The notes under the pieces were generated by a model, which worked only from the letters and a program-made list of their open reading frames with translations, searched no databases and was not told the DNA's origin. Position numbers and translations under genes: made by a program. Positions 6,610 through 13,949 of a DNA stretch of 13,949 nt are shown here, piece after piece. The DNA is from Spirochaetales bacterium (lineage in GTDB: Bacteria; Spirochaetota; Spirochaetia; DSM-16054; Sediminispirochaetaceae). Location of the stretch: contig JAASTM010000014.1 in assembly GCA_021767325.1 (NCBI GenBank), positions 1-13,949 on the forward strand, in the 5' to 3' direction. Position 1 is the first letter of the stretch, and each line of letters begins with the position of its first letter.

Positions 6610-8461
6610 TGTGCAGCCACCCCCATTTCAAAGCCTCGATAGCCTCATCGTAAGTCTGATCTGCAAAAATTCCCTGAAAAATAATATTTGCAGCCCGAAC
6701 GGCCCACCACTCCCACTCGTTACTCGCCTCTACCATGGTTACAACCACAACCTGCTCTTCCGGCGGTGCATCATATGGTCCATACGCGGCAAACCAGGCG
6801 TCCCAGCGTTCCTCCAGCCCAACCTCTCCGGTTCCGGTTTTTCCGGCAACCTTCACAGCCTCGGTGGTTATTACAACCTCTGCAGTTCCATCGGTTATCG
6901 CATAACGCATGTTGCTTTGTACGGTCTTGAATGTCTCTTTACGTATACTTGTTGTGCGCAGCACCTGGGGCTCGATTGTATCGATGAGCTGCCCGGTTAC
7001 TGGATCGTGAACTTCTTTCAGTATGTGCGGTTTGTAAACCGTCCCCTCGTTGGTTACCATAGCTACCATATTCGCCATTTGAATAGGTGTAACATTAATA
7101 AATCCTTGCCCGATCGATGTGTTGACAGTGTCACCCCCAACCCAGCTAGAATTGTGAGTCCGGCTCTTCCAAGCCGGAGTCGGGACCAAACCCCGCACCT
7201 CTCCAGGCAGATCAATTCCGGTGTACTCACCATATCCGAATTGCTTAGCATACTTTGAAATGTTGTCGATTCCAAGATATTGTAGTCCCAGGGTATAAAA
7301 GTAGACATTGCAGGATTCCGCTAAACCGGTTCTCAGATCTACCGGCCCGTGTCCCTCTTGAACCCAACAGTCAAACTCTCGATTCCCCACCCACAACGAA
7401 CCGTTACAGACAATCTCTTTCTCCGGATCAATTGCCTCCTCCTCGAGGGCTGCCGTAGACATTATAATTTTGAAGGTCGATGCCGGCGAATAGCTGGACT
7501 GGATAGCCCGGTTGAGAAAGGGGTGCCGCGGATCGAGGGCATACGTACGATAGACCTGTTCCGATCGATCAGTGTAGAATTCGTTCGGATTGTACCACGG
7601 ATAAGAGACCATCGCCAGGATTTCACCGGTAGCCGGTTTCATAACGATGGCGGTACCCATTCGGGGGCCCAGGGCCTCCTGAGCTAACTGCTGTATATCT
7701 CGGTCTACGGTCAGCACCAGATTTTTTCCGTTCTCCGGAGGGTCCTCGGTCATGTCGCTGCTGCCGACCTGACGTCCCCGTACATCGACCACATTGTAAC
7801 GCCGTCCGTTTTTCCCGCGCAGCAGTTGATCGTATTCCTTTTCGATTCCGCTCTTCCCGATGACCGAGTTTATGGAGTAGCCCTGGTTATACAGTACCTG
7901 CAGTTCTTCATTTGTGATACCACCCACATGACCTATGAGGTGCACCAGGGAATTCGTTTCCTGATATCGCCGTATAGGTTTACCCTGCCAACTCACTCCC
8001 GGAAAATCTTCTATGTGTTCGGCGATTATGGTGATTGTGTCGAATGAGACACCGCTCTTTATCTCCACCGGCTGATATAGATTTCGATACTGCGGGGGAA
8101 TTTTACGCAGAATTTCATCGGTACTCATCGGTAGCAGTTTCGACAGTCGTTCAGCCACAAGTCTCAGCTGCTGATCATCGAGTTCGGCCGGAATAACATT
8201 CACGGCGAAAGAGTCCACGTTGATTACCAGGGGTTCATCATGGTTCCGGTCAAAGATTTCTCCCCGTTGAGCCGGTATCGGTATCGACCGGCTGGCCACA
8301 CGTCTAGCGCGGTTTTTGAACTCCAGCCCTTTCGCAATCTGCAGATGGAAGATATATCCCATATAAAACACGATAACCGTGAGTATAAAAAACATCAGGA
8401 GCATGATGCGAAATTTGTAGCGCTGTTTTATCGAATTGGCTGAATAGTAGTTTTCATTCAT
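6593..8461 (-). CDS. mrdA: Penicillin-binding protein 2, elongation transpeptidase
   Basis: Cross-links new peptidoglycan during lateral-wall growth, partner of RodA. The 622-residue class B PBP has a short cytoplasmic N-terminus, one membrane helix at about 18-40, a dimerisation/pedestal domain starting near RGEIFDRN (66-73), and a C-terminal transpeptidase domain. All three active-site motifs are present: Ser328-Thr-Phe-Lys331, Ser383-Cys-Asn385 and Lys541-Thr-Gly543. The segment after KTGTG is unusual. Where many PBP2s have a glycine- and alanine-rich stretch before the last helix, this one reads ASNEWEWWAVRAANIIFQGI and then runs on to residue 622, rich in Trp. The ATG overlaps the mreD stop by four bases (ATGA) and has no clear ribosome site, so it is probably translated by coupling. 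Beta-lactams would be expected to target it. Confidence 0.96.
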   Translation of the reverse strand: MNENYYSANSIKQRYKFRIMLLMFFILTVIVFYMGYIFHLQIAKGLEFKNRARRVASRSIPIPAQRGEIFDRNHDEPLVINVDSFAVNVIPAELDDQQLRLVAERLSKLLPMSTDEILRKIPPQYRNLYQPVEIKSGVSFDTITIIAEHIEDFPGVSWQGKPIRRYQETNSLVHLIGHVGGITNEELQVLYNQGYSINSVIGKSGIEKEYDQLLRGKNGRRYNVVDVRGRQVGSSDMTEDPPENGKNLVLTVDRDIQQLAQEALGPRMGTAIVMKPATGEILAMVSYPWYNPNEFYTDRSEQVYRTYALDPRHPFLNRAIQSSYSPASTFKIIMSTAALEEEAIDPEKEIVCNGSLWVGNREFDCWVQEGHGPVDLRTGLAESCNVYFYTLGLQYLGIDNISKYAKQFGYGEYTGIDLPGEVRGLVPTPAWKSRTHNSSWVGGDTVNTSIGQGFINVTPIQMANMVAMVTNEGTVYKPHILKEVHDPVTGQLIDTIEPQVLRTTSIRKETFKTVQSNMRYAITDGTAEVVITTEAVKVAGKTGTGEVGLEERWDAWFAAYGPYDAPPEEQVVVVTMVEASNEWEWWAVRAANIIFQGIFADQTYDEAIEALKWGWLHNDRLQ

Positions 8462-8964
8462 AGCATCTGAGTTTCATGTTCACGGCACAGTTTGAGCAGC
8501 CTCAGCAGGCCGAACACAAACGGTGCCAATACGGCATGCATGCCGAGCTGTATCAGGACAGACATCGAAAGCACCGAACCAACCCGCTCCGGCAGAAACA
8601 CCACCGCTACCAGCAGTGAGGTGACAAGGGTAATCAGGCTCGAGCTTATTGCAAAGAGTACGGGCATAGTTATCGAATCTACATACATTTTACCCCGCGT
8701 TAGACCGAAGAGATGTCCGACTACCGTGTAAATCAGGCTGTGGAAACCGAGAGGTGCCAAGCCCAGCAAATCCATCACGATGCCGGCGGCAAAGCCGATG
8801 AGCTTACCCTCCATAGCACCGAGCTGATGAGCAAAAAATACCAGCAGAAGCAGAGTCAGGTCGGGCCTGACCTCGGATATATGGAAGGGAGTCAGGACTG
8901 TATTCTGCAGGATCGCTGATCCTATCAGCAGGACCGCATATATCCACGGGTTTTGCTTGCGCAT
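8458..8964 (-). CDS. mreD: Rod shape-determining membrane protein MreD
   Basis: Polytopic inner-membrane component of the elongation complex, thought to work with MreC. The 168-residue size and about five or six hydrophobic segments fit the family. Family features include RPDLTLLLLVFFAHQLGA at residues 33-50, followed by GKLIGFAAGIVMDLLGLAPLG, in which the GF.AGl..Dl pattern is typical. The ATG directly abuts the mreC stop (TAAATG), with AAGGA four bases before it. The 3' end overlaps mrdA by four bases. MreD sequences vary widely, but gene order and motif together make the call secure. Confidence 0.92.
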   Translation of the reverse strand: MRKQNPWIYAVLLIGSAILQNTVLTPFHISEVRPDLTLLLLVFFAHQLGAMEGKLIGFAAGIVMDLLGLAPLGFHSLIYTVVGHLFGLTRGKMYVDSITMPVLFAISSSLITLVTSLLVAVVFLPERVGSVLSMSVLIQLGMHAVLAPFVFGLLRLLKLCREHETQML

Positions 8965-9810
8965 TTATTCCTTCTCCACCAGTACGAACACGTACTCGAG
9001 TCTGGTAAAATCCACCAAAGGGCGTATCTGCAAAGTAAGTGAAGATTCCCACTCAGGGGCGCGAATAGCATCCACTCTGCCGATATACAGGTCTTCAGGG
9101 TAGATTGATCTGAATCCGGAGGTTACCACCAGGTCTCCGAACTGGATTCTATTCTTGGCCTGTTTCTTCACATAGGTCATTTCCACCCGGTCTTCACCCG
9201 ACCCGAGACCGTGTACCAGCCCTTCGTATCGGCTTTCACGCATTTTTGCCGCTACAAAACAGCTGCGATCGATAATCGGCAGGACTTTGGCAGTCGAGTC
9301 GGTGAGTTCTACTACTTTTCCGACTAGACTGCTGAATCCTTCCGCATAGGCTATTACCGGCGAATCCTCGCTGATCCCGTGACCGCTTCCGCGATTGATT
9401 GTAAAACCATCGAACAAAAGGCCCGGCTCTTTGGCGATGATTCTGGCAGCTACATGGGTAAGCTTGGTTTTTTCGGAAAAATCGAGCAGTTCACGCAACT
9501 GGGCGTTCTCTTTCTGCAGGTCGATCAGATCACGTTCGATGGTCTGGTATTCGGCTACCCGCTCCTGCAGCACTTCATACTCCTGCCGAATTCTGCGCAG
9601 CTCGCCGATAGAATTGAAAAAATTCTTGAAGTAGTACCCCACTTCCGCCACTCCGGACTGCACTGATGAAAACACCGAATACCCGACTCGCTTGGATGTT
9701 GAACTGACTGCCCCGGATTGAGTACCTATTGCGATGGTCGAAATTGTTATGAGAATAACAAATACAACCGCGTTGCGATGCTGGGATACAAACCTTCTTA
9801 AGCGTTCCAT
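8965..9810 (-). CDS. mreC: Rod shape-determining protein MreC
   Basis: Periplasmic scaffold of the elongasome; it contacts PBP2 and activates the PBP2-RodA pair. The 281-residue protein has a short basic cytoplasmic start (MERLRRFVSQHRN) and one membrane helix at about 13-29. A coiled coil at about 67-111 (ELRRIRQEYEVLQERVAEYQ and onward) mediates dimerisation in the family. The double beta-barrel MreC domain then runs to the C-terminus, with recognisable blocks INRGSGHGI, GLVGKVVE-like SSLVGKVVEL, and FGDLVVTSG. Only six bases separate its ATG from the mreB stop and its own ribosome site is poor (AGCAGG almost touching the ATG), so coupling to mreB translation is likely. Confidence 0.94.
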   Translation of the reverse strand: MERLRRFVSQHRNAVVFVILITISTIAIGTQSGAVSSTSKRVGYSVFSSVQSGVAEVGYYFKNFFNSIGELRRIRQEYEVLQERVAEYQTIERDLIDLQKENAQLRELLDFSEKTKLTHVAARIIAKEPGLLFDGFTINRGSGHGISEDSPVIAYAEGFSSLVGKVVELTDSTAKVLPIIDRSCFVAAKMRESRYEGLVHGLGSGEDRVEMTYVKKQAKNRIQFGDLVVTSGFRSIYPEDLYIGRVDAIRAPEWESSLTLQIRPLVDFTRLEYVFVLVEKE

Positions 9811-9816
9811 TACCTG

Positions 9817-10872
9817 CTATTTGGGGGTACTGCTGATGTTATTGTATATCGTTTTGCTGCCGTCACCACCGTAACGCACATGTTCGAAATACTTGCCCGC
9901 TCCCTTGGCTACACACAGCAGGGGTTCCTCTGCCAGTATTACCGGAACACCGGTTTCTTTGGCTATGAGCTTGGGCAGACCTTTCAGCAGTGATCCGCCG
10001 CCGGTCATCACGATTCCGCGCTCAACGATATCCGCAGCCAGTTCGGGGGGCGTCTGCCCGAGAGTACGCTTGATTTCCTCGATCACCGCACTGATGGGCT
10101 CCTGCAAGGCCTCACGTACTTCTACGCTGTCGATTTCCAGCCGGCGCGGTAGTCCGGTTATCGCGTCGGTACCTTTGATCTCCATCTTTTCGATCTGCTT
10201 GTCAGCGACCGCATTTCCGATGGACATTTTCAGTGTTTCGGCTGTCTGTTCACCTACAATCAGATTGTGAACCGAGCGTACATGTTTGATAATCGCCTCG
10301 TCGAACTCATCCCCGCCGAGTCTGATTGCATTCGTTACGACCATTCCACCCAGAGATATAACCGATATCTCGGTAGTGCCACCACCGATATCACACACCA
10401 TGTGGCCGGCCGGCTCGAATATCGGAATATTTGCGCCAATGGCCGCGGCTAAAGATTCCTCGATTACCTTTACCTCACGCGCTCCGGCCTTATATGCACT
10501 CTCTTCGACAGCCCGCCGCTCTACCTCGGTAATACAGGTCGGAACCCCGATTACCATACGCGGTTTTACAAACCACCGCCGCGGGAGGATTTTCGTAATG
10601 AAGTAGCGGATCATCTTTTCGGTTGTTTCCAGATCGGCGATTACACCGTCACGCAGAGGGCGAATTGCAATGATGTCTCCGGGAGTCTTCCACAGCATTC
10701 GCTTTGCTTCGGCGCCGACCGCAACTACTTTTTTTGTACCGCGTTCGACTGCAACTACGGAGGGCTCGCTCACAACGATTCCCTTGCCGCGCACATACAC
10801 AAGGGTGTTACAAGTTCCTAAATCTATTCCAATATCTGTTGAAAAGGCATCGGTGAAACGTTTGAACGCCAT
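9817..10872 (-). CDS. mreB: Actin-like cell-shape protein MreB
   Basis: Cytoplasmic actin homologue that forms membrane-bound filaments guiding the cell-wall elongation machinery. The 351 residues match the usual length. The nucleotide-binding signatures are intact: phosphate-1 [11 protein letters not shown] (13-23), phosphate-2 [10 protein letters not shown] (161-170), and [15 protein letters not shown] near residue 289 for the adenosine pocket. The block [16 protein letters not shown] is also typical. A strong ribosome site, GGGAGGAG at 10881-10888, stands eight bases before the ATG. This is the best such site in the run and suggests high, independent translation initiation. The C-terminus carries a short tail ([17 protein letters not shown]) past the conserved fold. 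It starts 35 bases downstream of the TPR gene. Confidence 0.97.
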   Translation of the reverse strand: MAFKRFTDAFSTDIGIDLGTCNTLVYVRGKGIVVSEPSVVAVERGTKKVVAVGAEAKRMLWKTPGDIIAIRPLRDGVIADLETTEKMIRYFITKILPRRWFVKPRMVIGVPTCITEVERRAVEESAYKAGAREVKVIEESLAAAIGANIPIFEPAGHMVCDIGGGTTEISVISLGGMVVTNAIRLGGDEFDEAIIKHVRSVHNLIVGEQTAETLKMSIGNAVADKQIEKMEIKGTDAITGLPRRLEIDSVEVREALQEPISAVIEEIKRTLGQTPPELAADIVERGIVMTGGGSLLKGLPKLIAKETGVPVILAEEPLLCVAKGAGKYFEHVRYGGDGSKTIYNNISSTPK

Positions 10873-10907
10873 CTATTCTACTCCTCCCGGTTTTGTCTGC
10901 TTCAAAT

Positions 10908-11882
10908 TCAATACAATTTTAAGAGCGCACCGTAATGCGATGGATCAATACTCAGAACCTTTCTCCATTCGGCGCGGGCCTTTACCTGTTCATCCATCTT
11001 GGCGTAAATTTCGCCGAGATAGTAATGAGCATCGGCAGATTCAGGATTCAAGGATAAAATCTTCTTATATTGATCCTCGGCTTTACTCAGCTCATTTTCC
11101 TCTATATAAATACTGCCGAGCAGAAAACGGCTCTTTTGCTCGATAGCTTTATCTTCTGTAGAATGTACTGCACGCATAAGAAAATCAAGGGCTTTGTCGA
11201 TTTTTTTCAGCTTATAGTATGACTGCCCGATCGTCATATATAAAATAGGATCAGGATTCGATTCAGAGGCTTTCAGAAAATACTCCACGCCGGACTCGTG
11301 CTCGCCGAGTTCACTGTAGGCCAGACCGAGGTAGCGGTTGGTATCACTGCCCTGATACCCCATTTCTAGTGACTGCTCCAGATGTTCGATTGCCAAATCG
11401 ATATAAAACCGGCCCTTGTGATAGTAGGTTTTACCGAGCACATAATGCACCTGGCCCTGCATTGGTGCGGACGGCAGGGTGAGCACTTTCCTCAGATTTA
11501 CTACAGCCTGATCGTACTGTGGAATCTGATCTTCGAGAGTGTAGAGACTGGATCCCCGGTAGAAGTAGGCAAAACCGTTGAGGGCCAGATACTGCGGATT
11601 GAGCGGCTCTTCTATGAGTAGCTCCTCACACATCCGATTTACCTTGGTGAATTCACGCTGCTCCCAGAGCTCCTGCAGAGAGGGCTCCTCGCTCTCTGCG
11701 GCTTGCGGCGCGTTGATGTCGGTCTCCGCAGCGGAACCGTTCGGGGTTTCGCGAATAAAAAAGAAGTAGACCGACCCCGCAATCAGTGCAAGCAAAACTG
11801 CAACGAGAAGCAGCGGCTTCCACGGTCCGCTGCGTTTTTCTGTTCTTGCTGAAAATTGGTAACGACTTTCGGGTAGTTGCAT
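10908..11882 (-). CDS. Membrane-anchored tetratricopeptide-repeat protein
   Basis: A 324-residue protein with a basic N-terminus and a single membrane helix at about 23-43. A low-complexity Ala/Glu linker (48-68) is followed by TPR units covering about residues 70-324. The clearest repeats start near 144 (VHYVLGKTYYHKGRFYIDLA), 181 (TNRYLGLAYSELGEHESGVE), 214, 251 and 283 (ADAHYYLGEIYAKMDEQVKA). The polarity of the anchor suggests that the repeats face the periplasm. TPR proteins usually scaffold protein complexes. Sitting immediately before mreB, it is a candidate accessory factor of the elongation machinery, but that is inference from position. The ribosome site is weak: an AGGA lies about 14 bases upstream of the ATG. 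No better start is visible in frame. It lies about 38 bases after the rnpB 3' end. Confidence 0.85.
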   Translation of the reverse strand: MQLPESRYQFSARTEKRSGPWKPLLLVAVLLALIAGSVYFFFIRETPNGSAAETDINAPQAAESEEPSLQELWEQREFTKVNRMCEELLIEEPLNPQYLALNGFAYFYRGSSLYTLEDQIPQYDQAVVNLRKVLTLPSAPMQGQVHYVLGKTYYHKGRFYIDLAIEHLEQSLEMGYQGSDTNRYLGLAYSELGEHESGVEYFLKASESNPDPILYMTIGQSYYKLKKIDKALDFLMRAVHSTEDKAIEQKSRFLLGSIYIEENELSKAEDQYKKILSLNPESADAHYYLGEIYAKMDEQVKARAEWRKVLSIDPSHYGALLKLY

Positions 11883-11920
11883 CTTACGGCGACCAGTCCT
11901 CGTATGTGAAATATAAAATA

Positions 11921-12297
11921 TGGCAGACCTGTAAGCCGGGTTCTGTCGTGGATGACCATCTATCTCGGCGGCATTGTTTCCAATGCGCTCAAGCAGCCTA
12001 CCCGCAGTATGTGGGCGGACAACCCAACTGCTGCATGGCTTTGCTTCTGGCGAGGTTTACCGTGCCCCGGCTGTTGCCAGCGCGGGCGGTGAGCTCTTAC
12101 CCCACCTTTTCACCCTTACCGCCGGCAGTACCGTACATACGGCTTTCCGGCGGCGGTCTGTTTTCTGTGGCACTTTCTATGACATCTCCAAGAGATGCCT
12201 CCGGGAGTTACCCGGCGCCATGTCCTGCGAAGCCCGGACTTTCCTCCCCTGCCTGCCGGGTTTCCCCTTCAGACAGCAGCGGCCATCCGGTCTGCCA
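11921..12297 (-). ncRNA. rnpB: RNase P RNA, bacterial type A
   Basis: Catalytic RNA that removes 5' leaders from precursor tRNAs. Read on the minus strand, the hallmark GAGGAAAGTCCGGGC appears at 12246-12232. GGTAAGGGTGAAA follows in the middle, and the 3' hallmark ACAGAACCCGGCTTA is at 11946-11932, just after AGATAGATGGTCATCC. These are the conserved strands forming P4 and the catalytic core. The ends are set by helix P1: 12289-12297 pairs with 11921-11929 over nine base pairs (UGGCAGACC with GGUCUGCCA). The length of about 377 bases equals that of typical type A molecules. The gene begins 18 bases after the stop of the zinc-ribbon gene, with no clear promoter of its own visible. It may be processed from a longer transcript or use a promoter inside that gene. 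An AU-rich stretch follows P1 but there is no separate terminator hairpin. Confidence 0.97.
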
Positions 12298-12315
12298 AAT
12301 ATCACTCTTGAATAA

Positions 12316-13110
12316 TTACTCGTCAGCTCCGAGTTCTTCCGGAGAAACAAGATCCGCCAAACTTCCGGCTTCTTCAGCCCCTACTACTTCTTCGGCAACT
12401 TGTTCCTCTTCGTAAAATAGAATACGACTGCAGTACGGGCAGAATCGGATGCTGTCGCCGCGGCGCACATCGTTTACGTACTGGCCGGGCAGACTCATAT
12501 GACAGCCCGTACAGACGGAGTTCTTTATAGGCACGATCCCCAAACCGGATTTACTGCGTACGATTCTCTCGAACTTGAACACGATCTCCTCATCCAGGTC
12601 CGGTACGATCTGCTGCTCCTCCTGCTCGAGTTCTTTGAGCTCCTGCCGCTTCTGTTCGTTTTCCGACTCTATTTTTTCCTGCTCGGAGGCAATTTCCTCT
12701 TCCTGCAGCTGGATCATTTTTTCATCCTTGGCCAGCGACTCGGAGAGCTCCTCCAAAACTTTCTCTTCCCTGAGTACATCCTTTCGCAGCTGCTGCTCTT
12801 TTTCAGTGGCATCTTTGATCTCTTTATCGAGAGCCTCATACTCACGCTGGGTAGTAATCAGGTCCATCTGCTTTTCATACTCTTCCCGCTGACGTTCGGC
12901 ATCATCGAGGCGGATTCGCAGGTGCTTAATCTGATCCTTGGTATTCTCAACTCGTGTATTCTTCTCTAAGTAGCTTTTCTTCAACCGGTTGAGCAGTTCG
13001 AGTTTTGTATTGAGCATTTTGGGAGTCTCTTCGATCTGTCGCTCAATCTCGAATTTCTTAGAAAGTATGTCCTGAAGACTCCTCAATTTCTCAAATACTT
13101 CCTGCATCAT
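12316..13110 (-). CDS. Coiled-coil protein with C4-type zinc ribbon (DUF164/COG1579 type)
   Basis: A 264-residue cytoplasmic protein. Residues about 5-165 form a long, highly charged coiled coil. A zinc ribbon follows, with Cys200-x2-Cys203 (CTGC) and Cys224-x2-Cys227 (CPYC). The acidic tail is about 35 residues. This layout is the DUF164/zf-RING_7 family, widespread and mostly uncharacterised; nucleic-acid binding is often proposed, and a chlamydial relative is linked to type III secretion. No secretion genes are visible here. I place the start at the ATG at 13110, ten bases after GGAGG at 13121-13125. The adjacent ATG at 13107 is an alternative. A TTG at 13137 would lengthen it but lies inside rpoD, upstream of that ribosome site. 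The gene begins 16 bases after the rpoD stop and ends 18 bases before rnpB. Confidence 0.88.
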   Translation of the reverse strand: MMQEVFEKLRSLQDILSKKFEIERQIEETPKMLNTKLELLNRLKKSYLEKNTRVENTKDQIKHLRIRLDDAERQREEYEKQMDLITTQREYEALDKEIKDATEKEQQLRKDVLREEKVLEELSESLAKDEKMIQLQEEEIASEQEKIESENEQKRQELKELEQEEQQIVPDLDEEIVFKFERIVRSKSGLGIVPIKNSVCTGCHMSLPGQYVNDVRRGDSIRFCPYCSRILFYEEEQVAEEVVGAEEAGSLADLVSPEELGADE

Positions 13111-13120
13111 ATGAACATGT

Positions 13121-13125
13121 CCTCC
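13121..13125 (-). promoter_or_regulatory. Ribosome-binding site that sets the zinc-ribbon gene start
   Basis: GGAGG on the minus strand lies just past the rpoD stop codon TAA (13127-13129) and ten bases before the ATG at 13110. Its position rules against the in-frame TTG at 13137, which is upstream of it. A nearer ATG at 13118 is followed at once by a stop in its own frame. Confidence 0.6.
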
Positions 13126-13126
13126 A

Positions 13127-13949
13127 TTAGGTATCAATATAGTCTTTTAAGCGTCTGCTCCGCTTAGGGTGCCGCAGCCTTCGAAGGGCCTTGGCTTCTA
13201 TCTGTCGAATACGTTCGCGGGTCACGTTGAAATAGAGCCCTACCTCTTCGAGTGTCAGCGAATAGCCGTCCTCCAGTCCGAAACGCATCTTCAGTACCTC
13301 CTGCTCCCGCGGAGGCAGTGTTTCGAGCACATCCTGCAGCTGTTCCTGCAGAATCGTAAACGCGGTTTGGCTGGCGGGATTCTCCACATCCTTGTCCTCG
13401 ATGAAATCACCGAGCAGGGAATCCTCCTCTTCACCTATCGGGGTTTCGAGGGAAATCGGCTCGCGCGCTACGTTCTTTACCGATTTTACCCGCAGCACCG
13501 ACCAGCCCAGCCGTTCAGCGACTTCCTCATCGGTGGGCTCACGCCCCAAAACCTGCATAAGCTGTCTGGATTCGCGGACCACTTTATTGATCTGCTCGAT
13601 CATATGTACCGGTACACGGATAGTCCGGGCCTGATCTGAAATAGAACGGGTAATTGCCTGCCGTATCCACCAGGTCGCATAAGTCGAAAATTTATAGCCT
13701 TTACGGTATTCGAACTTTTCAACTGCTTTGATAAGCCCGATATTCCCCTCTTGTACGAGGTCGAAAAAGTGTAAACCGCGGTTGGTGTACTTCTTGGCAA
13801 TACTGACCACCAACCGCAGATTTGCCTGAATAAGCTTGTCCTTGGCGGTTTTCATCAGGTACTTGCCGCGGGCAATCTCTTTCGATTCTTCCAATATCGA
13901 ATCAATATCGTTTTCGAACTCTATCTCTATATTCCGCAGCTGCTTTTCA
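13127..13949 (-). CDS. rpoD: Primary RNA polymerase sigma factor RpoD, C-terminal part (5' end outside window)
   Basis: Housekeeping sigma-70 factor that directs RNA polymerase to -10/-35 promoters. The last 273 codons are present and the frame stays open to the window edge, so regions 1 and early 1.2 are missing. Counting from the codon at 13948-13946, region 2 starts near residue 43 ([18 protein letters not shown]). It includes the -10 recognition part ([16 protein letters not shown]) and [11 protein letters not shown]. Region 3 follows with [14 protein letters not shown], and region 4 is [18 protein letters not shown], then the -35-binding helix-turn-helix ending [20 protein letters not shown]. 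These match group 1 sigma factors rather than RpoS or RpoH. The stop is 16 bases before the zinc-ribbon start. A shorter version starting at the TTG at 13894 is not credible because conserved sequence continues upstream. Confidence 0.97.
   Translation of the reverse strand, partial: EKQLRNIEIEFENDIDSILEESKEIARGKYLMKTAKDKLIQANLRLVVSIAKKYTNRGLHFFDLVQEGNIGLIKAVEKFEYRKGYKFSTYATWWIRQAITRSISDQARTIRVPVHMIEQINKVVRESRQLMQVLGREPTDEEVAERLGWSVLRVKSVKNVAREPISLETPIGEEEDSLLGDFIEDKDVENPASQTAFTILQEQLQDVLETLPPREQEVLKMRFGLEDGYSLTLEEVGLYFNVTRERIRQIEAKALRRLRHPKRSRRLKDYIDT

Noticed and set aside
6533..7258. A 241-codon plus-strand open frame opposite the rodA/mrdA junction
   Set aside because: It is a mirror of conserved RodA and PBP2 coding sequence, with no recognisable domain and no ribosome site.
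11885..11904. Imperfect 20-base palindrome before the TPR gene as an operator
   Set aside because: Only seven of ten positions match, the centre is too tight for an RNA hairpin, and there is no recognised regulator beside it.
11910..11915. TATATT on the minus strand as a promoter -10 for the TPR-mre genes
   Set aside because: A match of five of six is expected in AT-rich sequence, and nothing resembling a -35 lies 16-18 bases upstream, where the rnpB 3' core sits.
11786..12415. Long plus-strand open frames running across the rnpB region
   Set aside because: They are antisense to the RNase P RNA and to ends of flanking genes, rich in Ser, Pro and Cys with no ribosome site; the RNA signatures explain this DNA fully.
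12499..12969. Plus-strand open frame of hydrophobic Leu/Phe character opposite the zinc-ribbon gene
   Set aside because: Antisense of Glu/Lys-rich coiled-coil codons gives Leu/Phe-rich nonsense. The membrane-like look is an artefact.
13108..13137. TTG start at 13137 for the zinc-ribbon protein
   Set aside because: It overlaps the rpoD end and lies upstream of the GGAGG at 13121-13125, which correctly serves the ATG at 13110.
1..13949. CRISPR array, insertion sequence, prophage, toxin-antitoxin or defence system
   Set aside because: No regularly spaced repeats, transposase, integrase or nuclease-like genes are visible on either strand. mazG here is the housekeeping pyrophosphohydrolase with no mazE/mazF beside it.

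Overview
The window is about 14 kb of what looks like spirochaete chromosome. This assignment is an inference from gene order and protein character. The minus-strand order rpoD, a DUF164-type zinc-ribbon gene, a membrane-anchored TPR gene, mreB, mreC, mreD, PBP2, rodA matches, as I remember it, the arrangement in Treponema. A fused TIGR03960/TIGR03936-type radical SAM protein follows. Hand counts put most genes at roughly 50-58% G+C, which suggests a free-living relative of Spirochaeta or a similar metagenomic lineage rather than a host-restricted treponeme.

Plus-strand block, 1-2686. The window opens inside a class III adenylate cyclase whose catalytic domain is complete. Its stop codon overlaps the start of an unrecognised lipoprotein gene, and a small three-helix membrane protein follows. 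These three look like one transcription unit. After a 154-base AT-rich gap comes mazG (NTP pyrophosphohydrolase). A stem-loop lies between mazG and the convergent minus-strand block.

Minus-strand block, 13949 down to 2753. This appears to be one long, tightly packed run. The order is rpoD (5' part cut off by the window edge), a coiled-coil C4 zinc-ribbon protein, the RNase P RNA gene rnpB, a TPR protein, mreB, mreC, mreD, mrdA (PBP2), rodA and the radical SAM protein. From mreB to the radical SAM gene the spacing is only 11 bases down to a 17-base overlap, so translational coupling is likely. mreBCD, PBP2 and RodA form the elongasome that builds lateral-wall peptidoglycan. RpoD and RNase P RNA are housekeeping functions sharing the locus.

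I found no CRISPR array, insertion sequence, prophage, tRNA or transposon end. Most of the window is ordinary conserved core genome. The parts worth a second look are the compositionally mosaic lipoprotein gene, a Shine-Dalgarno-like sequence in a hairpin loop before mazG, the enlarged RodA, the altered PBP2 C-terminus, the uncharacterised radical SAM fusion at the end of the mre run, and rnpB placed inside a protein-coding run.
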